Part shown: positions 55,916-64,000 of the stretch, in pieces
How positions within the stretch are numbered: position 1 is the first letter of the stretch
Layout: each line of letters begins with the position of its first letter
NCBI RefSeq assembly: GCF_905475465.1
Contig: NC_062248.1
Span: forward strand, 8,618,001 to 8,682,000
Length of the DNA: 64,000 nt
Source of the DNA: Pieris napi
Lineage: Eukaryota > Arthropoda > Insecta > Lepidoptera > Pieridae
Direction: 5' to 3'
The notes under the pieces: model-generated
The model's database searches: none
What the model was told of the DNA's origin: nothing
Seen by the model: only the letters and a program-made list of their open reading frames with translations
Translations under genes and position numbers: made by a program

Positions 55916-56972
55916 TCTCGATCGTATATACTTAATATTAAATTTCTCATGTAAATAAAAAATAATTTTTGTAATGAGAAATAAAGTTCTTTAAACATTA
56001 TGTTCCGATTTGAAAACTCGTACCCACTGCAGTATTGTCGAACCAATTCGACTTTACCGCGAAGAGCGTACCTACCAATTATTAAAATGCCGGCGAGCTC
56101 TCTGACATTGAGAGTGTCCATGGGGGACATATTAGTGATCTATTATCACTTAACGTGTATAAAAAAACTGTTTTTGTATACAACGAACGGGTTGTATAAA
56201 ACTACACTACACTGTGGTTAACGGTTCTGAACCACTGCTACCAATTAACCCGTGCCTGTTATTAATTCATTTTAATAGGTCATTAATATAATGAGTAAAA
56301 AAGTTTTTTACTTATAATAGGTATCTAAACGGAGACGGTAGGTTCTTTTGTAAAACAAATATTTTACATACCATATATTTAAATAAACAGAACGAATATT
56401 TTTTGTTATAATATATTTAATAAAACCTTATAAGTAATCTATTAATAAACACATTATTTTATTAATCTATCTACAATGGCAGTGCTTACTATTAATTATT
56501 ATTTTTGTTGTTTTAAATATATAAACAAAAGCTTCATTCTTAAAACATATTCTTGAACATTTTTTATGATAAACAGAATATTCGTTTGTATGTACAGGTA
56601 ACATATTTATAGGAGACTGAAGATGCAAGAAGATGTCCATACATTTTCATTTTTAAAAGGCTTTATCATTTATTAAATACATACTGACCAAACAATATAA
56701 CAATACTTTACATATTTTTATACATTCAATAACAAAACATGTTCGTAACTATTAGGATATACTCTTTAATTATGGCTGAGAAATAAATATAGCGCCGTTT
56801 GAATAATAAAAATTATAGGTCTTAGACTAAACTTAAGATAAAAAGCTTTGGTGTATCGTAATTTTCGCAATTTTAGAAAGGAGACAATATCTTTAACTTC
56901 GCATTGTTTTTAATTTATAAAAATATTTTTTATTGTCCTAAAAAATTTAATTTATAGTTCTTAGTATGATAA
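55916..56972. other. Downstream region of collagen IV
   Basis: AT-rich; probably collagen IV 3' UTR in its upper part (minus-strand AATAAA at 56929-56934 and others further down). Apart from the LINE scrap near 56100 I see nothing else. Confidence 0.5.
56090..56150 (+). repeat. LINE-tail scrap
   Basis: CATTGAGAGTGTCCATGGGGG and TATTATCACTTAAC match in order the reverse complement of the tail near 8700-8740. It probably belongs to the decayed LINE before it. Confidence 0.6.
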
Positions 56973-59900
56973 CTACGTGTTTTTAATACAAACTGCGCAT
57001 CTAGAAACTCGTTGGAGTAAACGACCTGCTTTTAATGTCTCTCGTTCGGGCATGTCGAACTGTTTATTGTCTTCGATAGTTGTCATCCAAAAACTGAGTT
57101 CATTGGCGAAGTGATGGCAAGTGCCTGCTTCACCGTTACATTCTATGAACGGTGTGGCTCGGAAGTCTTCAAGACAGGACCCCGGACTTGCAAGTGCTTG
57201 TCCGCCTCCATTACCTCCCGCACCGGTATGCTGCAATAACCATTTATTTTTTAATAATTGTCGCTCAGATATATCTAGGCAAATGTGGTGAACGAGAACG
57301 TATTTTATACATTAATACCCGGGATATACTTATAAAAAAATCAGAGAATTTTACTGTAAGATACTTATACTTGTATTAGTATCGAAATATGCTTGATATA
57401 TTCTAGCATCGAACGCGTATTCGAAAAAAAATGTACTTGTGTGGCATAAAACCATAGATCAATTGTTTGTTAATGAAGTGATGTAAATTTATTTTTCACT
57501 TTCTCTGTTCCGGAGGTGTTAAAACAAAACCGGTAAAGCAAAGGTACTGAAAAAATGTATCATACACAAATATAATTTAGACAATATTTACTCACCATAA
57601 CGAAACTGTATCCTATCCACAGAGATGTCCAATCAACCGGGCAACTGGGTATATCTAGTGTTTGACTGTGAACTGCTATAATATTAGCGGGAACTTCGCA
57701 TACAACACATCTTGATATATGTTTCTTAATTTCATTATTTTCTACTGGCATCATAGGTATGGGGTTGTTAGTTGATAGCCAGTAGCTTCGATCATTTCTA
57801 CTTGCATAATTACACACGTCATTGAGATTACAGAATAGGAATGGCATTGTACTGAATTTGCGGACGCAGGAACCGGCGTGGCCCAAATCTTGATTGTGCG
57901 CTTTTTCGTTTCCATCAATATAGAGTAGAGAATATCCATCCCATAGCTTAACGTGACCCTGTTCACATTCTGGCACTATTTCAGTCTGACTATGTTTTAC
58001 TAAAAGAATTCCCGTTAGGTAATCTCTATTTTGGCAAGGAGCGCCAGCAGGTCCTGGTGCACCCGGGAATCCAATGCGACCTGCTTCACCTCTTTCACCT
58101 TGGAACCCTTGTAAGCCTTGTACTCCAGGAGGGCCTTGTGGTCCGTGAGCGCCTGGGAATCCTTGATTTCCTTTCTCACCTGGTAGACCGTCCAATCCTC
58201 TAGATCCAGGAATTCCATCCTGACCAGGAGCACCGTTAAAGCCAGGTGGTCCCCTAGGTCCAGGTTCTCCCTTTGCTCCATATACAACTATAGCTGCATC
58301 ACCTTTGTCACCCTTGACACCTTCCACGCCTGGTACACCTATGCTACCTTGGAAACCTATTTCACCCTTATCACCTTCTTCTCCCATTGGTCCTGGTTGA
58401 CCATTTAGCCCGTCGAACCCTCGATCTCCTTTTTCCCCTCTTTCTCCTTGTAAGCCAGGTAGACCAGGAACTCCTTGGTTACCTTTTTCTCCTTGTGCAC
58501 CAAATCCAATCGCACCTTTGTCTCCCTTTTCTCCCCTTTCACCGATCAGACCAGGAGGACCCATTGCACCAGGAGTTCCATCATATCCTGGCGGCCCTGC
58601 AACACCTTCACGACCTTGATCTCCTTTCTCCCCTTGTGGGCCAGGTTGTCCTGGCGTTCCAGGTCGTCCTGTTTGCCCCGGTAATCCGGGTAATCCGCGC
58701 TCTCCCATTTCTCCGGTTGCACCTGGCAAGCCACGCCCCCCATGTTTACCTGGAATACCTGGCAAGCCTTTTTCTCCTTTAATAGTTCGGCCAGATATGC
58801 CAGCTGGTCCAGCTGGTCCAGTGTCACCTAAAATTTTACAAGTATTTAAGTGATCAATAAATTCTCTTTAATAGGAATCAGTCAATAAATAAATATTTTG
58901 TTATAGGAATTAAATAACACTATAATAATAAGATTTTTGACGAGTTGTGTAAAAAGAATAATTTTCTTTTTTATTATTACTTTGTAGGTTAAGAATGTTG
59001 TAATTACTGTATACTTGATTCTTATGATCAACTAATAAAATTATATTCATTTGAGTTAATATAAAAATAATATGATTTAATTTATTCGGAGCGATATAAA
59101 TGATTAACGAAAATGGTAATAGTATTTAAAAAAATTGTTAAACTTATTGTATATGAGTATATCTAATAACATTGTTATGGAAAATAAAATTACTTTGGTG
59201 AATCATAAAATCAGTTTCTATAATGTAAACAAGTGTCCGGACCAAACACGAAAAATGAACGGGACATAGGGGATTGTCTCTATGATATGATTTGTTTAAT
59301 GTTGGTTATAGTATTATAAAAACTGAAACTATATTCAATAAGTAAAATGAAATATATTATCAGTCGATAAGTTACCTTTATCACCTCTGGCACCAGTTTG
59401 ACCATAATCTCCTCTTTCACCAGTGAATCCTCGGTCTCCCTTATCACCTTTTTGACCTTGCAGTCCATCTCGTCCAGTTTCACCTTTCTGCCCTGTTAGA
59501 CCACGTAGTCCTGGAGGCCCTATATCTCCTTTGTCTCCTTTTACGTTAAGTGATGGTCCGGGAAGTCCCCTGTCTCCCTTTAAACCAGGGTATCCTCTGT
59601 CTCCTACTAAGCCTGGCGGTCCGACTGGCCCTAGATCTCCTTTTTGACCATCAAATCCATCTCTACCAGGAAACCCTCTTTCTCCCTTTCCTCCTTTAAC
59701 ACCTGTTAAACCAGGTAGACCAGCGTCACCCGCAGGACCAGGCAATCCATCTAATCCCGGTCGACCAGGTAAACCTGAATCTCCAACTGGTCCCCTATCT
59801 CCTTTAAGACCGTTTAAGCCGGGCAAACCGCGGTTACCTTTTTCGCCTGGTTCACCAGCAACTCCAGGGTTTCCAGGAAAACCTATATCGCCCTTTTCCC

Positions 59901-62900
59901 CCGAAAGTCCGGGAATCCCTATTCCAGGAACTCCAATATCTCCCTTATCTCCTTTTTGGCCATCTTGACCAGGTTGTCCGTCTAATCCTCTTACACCTGG
60001 AATTCCTGGAAAACCTCTTTCTCCCTTTTCTGCGGCTCTGCCTGGTTCCCCTTTTTGTCCTAATGGTCCGGGGAAACCTCTATCGCCTTTCTCACCCGTA
60101 AGTCCAGTTCTTCCCGGTAGCCCTGGGGGTCCTTGAAAACCTTGATCTCCCTTTGGTCCTTCTATTCCAACAGGTCCTATTGGCCCAGGCAAACCTGGTT
60201 CTCCAGGAATACCTGGAAAACCTAATTCACCCTTATCACCTTTATCTCCAGGACTACCATCGTATCCCGTAGCACCTTTTTGTCCTGGGCGACCTCGTGG
60301 ACCTGGGAATCCCTTAGGACCTTCTATTCCTTGGATGCCTCTATCACCTTTTTGACCAGGTAGCCCTATAACACCCGGATTTCCTGGTTTACCTGGAAAA
60401 CCTTGCTGACCCTTTGGTCCCTCTCTTCCTGGTGTACCTGGTATTCCCGGAACTCCCGGGGGTCCAACCGGACCTGGTTCTCCTTTTAAGCCTGCAGGTC
60501 CCGGAAATCCAGGGGAACCAGCAAAACCTCTATCCCCCTTTTCACCAGTCAAACCCACTGGTCCCATAGGCCCATCCTTACCAGGTGTACCAGGTATACC
60601 CCTGGGTCCACTGTCTCCTTTTTTACCTAAAAATCCAGTTGGCCCAGGAGGTCCCGGCATTGACGGTCCAATTTCACCTTTATCTCCCTTTAAACCAGGA
60701 AGACCTGGAAATCCTCTTGACCCTGTGTCACCAGGGGTACCAGGAAAACCCATTGAGCCTAAGTCTCCTTTATCACCTTTAAGTCCTGGGTAACCTCGAG
60801 GACCAACAGGACCAGTACGTCCAGTTAATCCTTTTTGACCTTTGTCTCCTGTCTTTCCTGTGAAACCTCTGTCACCCTTTTCTCCGGGCATTCCTAAAAA
60901 AAACAATTTTTATAAAAAGGAAAATAAAATCACAAATTTAAAATGTTTCCTTGTTACACTCGTGTCTTACCTTGTGGGCCCTGAGGACCTGGTGCACCTT
61001 GATTACCCTTTTCACCTTTTGTCAATAATTGCAAGTAGTTTGGACACTGTCCAGGTTCACCCTTTAAACCACCTCTTCCTGATATACCTTTATCACCTTT
61101 GAATCCTTGAGATCCAAGCTCTCCTTTTTCTCCTTTAATCGACATTCCTTTGTTTCCTGGAATTCCTGGCGATCCATCACTACCAGATATACCATCAATA
61201 CCAGGCGTACCCATTCTACCCTGATCGCCCTTAAACCCTGGCATTCCATTTAATCCACGGTCCCCTTTAGGTCCCATGACTCCTCTATCGCCCTTTGGTC
61301 CCATCAGCCCTTTTTCTCCTTGAAGACCTCTTTCTCCTGGAGGTCCTTTTACTAAATTAGAAGGTATAATTGCATCAGCTCCACTTTCTCCAGGTGGCCC
61401 CATGGGGCCCTCGTCTCCTCTATCACCCTACAAAAAATCAATTAAAAATGAATTTAACAACGCAATAGGTATTTGTTTTGCATACGTCATATAAATTATT
61501 ACGATTGTATGATCTTTGCTTAAGTTTGACTGTGTTCTATAAAAATATAAAAATATAAAAATATAGTAGCTTAAAATACTTCATACTTAAATAGAAAATA
61601 AATAAAATTATTATTTAGATGCGATATGCACACAGTCCCACCCTTGCTTGCTTGCCATACCGGTTGTTTGATTTTCGTTATCAAAGTCGTATTCCCCAAA
61701 ATAACTGTCTTATAAAAATGTGAGATCGTACGCCGATTTTATATTTATGAGATACATTCACAATAAAACATAAAAACATTAATGCAACGCAACAATAATG
61801 CAATGCATTCTCAAAAAAATTGACTTACTGGAGCTCCAACTGAGCCTGGTAATCCGTTAAGTCCATCAGAGCCTCGTTCACCGGTCAAACCAGCTGGACC
61901 AGAAGGACCTCTTTCACCCCTTTCTCCAGGAATACCATCAGATCCATGATCACCCTTCTGTCCTGGACCACCCGGCCAGCATTCATTACATCGCCCACCG
62001 ATATTACCCTTTTCACCAGGATTACCAGGTAGTCCGTCAAATCCTGGACGACCTCTTTCACCCTTTTCACCTGGCATTCCCATTTCTCCTGGGCTACCAG
62101 GTGTACCTAAAGTAGAATTTCCCGGAACACCTCTTAGGCCTTGATAACCATGTTCACCTTTTTGACCTCTTTCTCCAGGTAATCCTGGCACTCCAGGATT
62201 TCCTCTTTCCCCCTGAAAAACATTACAGGAACATTTTTTTAATTAAATTGTTTTTCATTTAAATTTAAGATTTATAATAAGATTAATCTTACAGGAATTG
62301 AATATCCATCCTCTCCTTTAGGACCACGTGGTCCAGTGGGTCCAATGGGGCCATCATAACCCTTTGGGCCTGTTTCACCCTGCAAACCATCTAGACCGGG
62401 TTCTCCTTTATCACCTTTGTGGCCGGCAGGCCCTTCTATACCAGGTGTACCTGGTTCACCTTGTCCCCCTGGAGGTCCCATAGGGCCTGATGAACCTCTT
62501 TCTCCCGGCCTTCCGTCAGTTCCCGGAGCACCTGCAGGTCCCATGTATCCTCTTGGTCCAGTAGGACCAGGGGGGCCACGGGATCCAGTCCTTCCACCAG
62601 CTGGACCAGGAATACCTTTTAACCCCCTTAAGCCAGGTTGCCCATCCCTTCCAGGTTCTCCTTTAGATCCAGGCCGGCCTGGTAGACCCGGCAATCCATC
62701 GTTGCCTTGGTCACCTTTCTGCCCCATTGGGCCTGAAGGACCGAACATACCATCACGACCCTGTAAATTTTATTGAGTTATGTTGAGAATGCAACGGTAG
62801 TTTATATTACATTCATGACATTGATTATTATTAAAATATGTGTTACAGAGATATTCAAAAATATTTATATTAACAAAATATTATAAAAACTTTTGCTTAC

Positions 62901-63936
62901 TCTCTCTCCTGGATTTCCTCTTATACCCTTTTCTCCTTTAATACCCATTTGTCCCGACAACCCTGGTTCACCCATGAGACCGGTATCTCCTTTCTCTCCT
63001 ATTCTTCCAGGTTCCCCTTTATCACCCTTAGTGCCACTATCTCCTTTGACACCCTTAATAGCGCCCTTGTTGTCAACAGAAACTAAAGGTGCTGGCGGGC
63101 AACCAGGACCTCTATCACCTCTATCTCCTCTGTCACCTTTGTCTCCTTGTATCGATTGGCCTTTTGACCCTTTCGATCCTTTATCTCCCCTTAGACCAAG
63201 TGGGCCCTACAAAGTAATTTTATAACTTAAAATATTTTTTTAAGAATTGCTAATAAAAAAGAAGAAAGAAGAAAGTTAAACTCATGAAGAATTTAACATT
63301 TACATATACGCAACTATTTAAATAAGTTTTTTGTTTTCATATTCACACATAATATAGATAATAATTTTATTTTTGAAAAAAAAAATTGATCATACCATAG
63401 GTCCTGTATTTCCCTTAGGTCCTGCAAGTCCAGGAGAACCAGTTAATCCAACTGGTCCTTGAGGTCCTTGCATACCATCAGCACCTGGTTCTCCTTTTTG
63501 CCCTTTCGGGTACCTCCCCATATGAGCAGCTTGACCTTTGTCACCCTTGTCTCCTTTTGGTCCCGGTATTCCACGAGGTCCTTGTAATCCTTTGGACCCC
63601 ATTATACCAGGATCTCCCTATAAAAGTTTCCAAAACTAAAATGTTAAAAATGTTTAATTACATTAATTTTTATTTAAATTGACGATGACTTACATCGGTT
63701 CCATTACAACCATCTCTTCCTGGGATTCCGGGTGCTCCGGAATCTCCTTGAGGACCTGGTGGTCCAGATAAACCAACAAATCCTTGAGCACCAGGTTTTC
63801 CCCTTTCACCCTTAGGGCCTCGTGGACCTTGTGGTCCTACTTGACCTTTTTGTCCTTTTGGACCTTGTGGACCTTCAGCACCTTCGTGTCCTGGAAGACC
63901 TCTCATTCCCGGTGACCCTTGATGTCCAGGAAATCC
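56973..63936 (-). CDS. vkg: Collagen IV chain, alpha-2/viking type (5' end outside window)
   Basis: Basement-membrane network collagen. Nine exons in view: 63936-63694, 63617-63396, 63206-62901, 62760-62293, 62212-61829, 61427-60971, 60893-59376, 58827-57596, 57230-56973, joining in phase to about 1,695 residues; the 7S region and signal peptide lie beyond 64000. Gly-X-Y repeats fill the chain, broken by short interruptions, several with Cys (GPGCPPAP, RCNECWPG, GQCPNYLQLL). RGD tripeptides occur in the triple helix (near 59400 and 63130). The C-terminal NC1 domain starts near 58030, with two homologous halves (HSQTEIVPECEQG and HSQTLDIPSCPVDW). Its wording (NEKAHNQDLGHAGSC, IPMMPVE, FIECNGEAGTCHHF, final CAVCIKNT) resembles alpha-2 chains more than alpha-1, hence viking rather than Cg25C. 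A possible AATAAA (minus) is at 56929-56934. Confidence 0.93.
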
Positions 63937-64000
63937 CTACACAATAATATACATTATAGTGTTAGTTTAATTAATCACAGAACAATAATTTATGGTTATA

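Noticed and set aside
58387..58827. Long plus-strand and shifted minus-strand reading frames over the collagen exons
   Set aside because: They are antisense or frame-shifted shadows of the Gly-X-Y repeat; the regular codon pattern keeps other frames open.
62417..63225. Proline-rich plus-strand reading frames (e.g. from 62417 and 62893)
   Set aside because: Exact antisense of Gly-Pro-rich collagen IV, with no independent start context or domain.
1..64000. CRISPR arrays, bacterial operons, rRNA genes
   Set aside because: No regularly spaced identical repeats with unique spacers and no rRNA sequence; the region is clearly an animal nuclear genome with spliced genes. The 141-bp motif array at 4697-6648 was considered as CRISPR-like and rejected because the motif is short, alternates in orientation and lies inside a transposon.

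Overview
The window looks like genomic DNA of a moth or butterfly (Lepidoptera). The evidence is: AT-rich sequence with many short exons and GT-AG introns; Helitron-like ends finishing in CTAGT; a tRNA-derived SINE and LINE tails of types I recognise from Lepidoptera; and a selenoprotein T homologue with Cys in place of Sec, as expected in a lineage that has lost selenoproteins. I could run no database search. Gene names rest on recognised protein sequence and on exon phases that join without breaks.

Layout. (1) 169-30057, minus strand: 28 exons of the sodium-leak channel gene narrow abdomen (na, NALCN orthologue). The last exons lie beyond base 1. Its introns hold most of the transposons in the window. 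(2) 30058-31229: short divergent intergenic region with a 704-bp hAT-type element and, next to the Wdr35 start, a candidate RFX X-box. (3) 31230-48238, plus: Wdr35/IFT121, a ciliary transport (IFT-A) protein, 22 exons. (4) 48650-49750, minus: selenoprotein T homologue, 3 exons. (5) 50772-51836, plus: Fsn/FBXO45, an F-box plus SPRY ubiquitin-ligase adaptor, 4 exons. (6) 53035-54549, minus: TMEM164 homologue, 6 exons. (7) 55060-55915: decayed LINE. (8) 56973 to beyond 64000, minus: collagen IV of the alpha-2 (viking) type, 9 exons in view, with the 5' end outside.

The genes do not form an operon. na and Wdr35 are divergent; Wdr35 and SelT converge with about 410 bp between stop codons; SelT and Fsn are divergent; Fsn and TMEM164 converge.

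The most unusual part is the set of fold-back (long inverted-repeat) elements in na introns. One, at 10541-13946, has arms of about 658 bp and contains a dead mariner. Another, at 3711-6925, contains two further fold-back elements, each flanked by TA. It also carries an array of GTACGGC/GCCGTAC motif pairs, 56 bp apart within a pair and about 141 bp from pair to pair. The array stays in register if the inserted MITE is removed. Other nested insertions with readable target-site duplications occur in both large genes.
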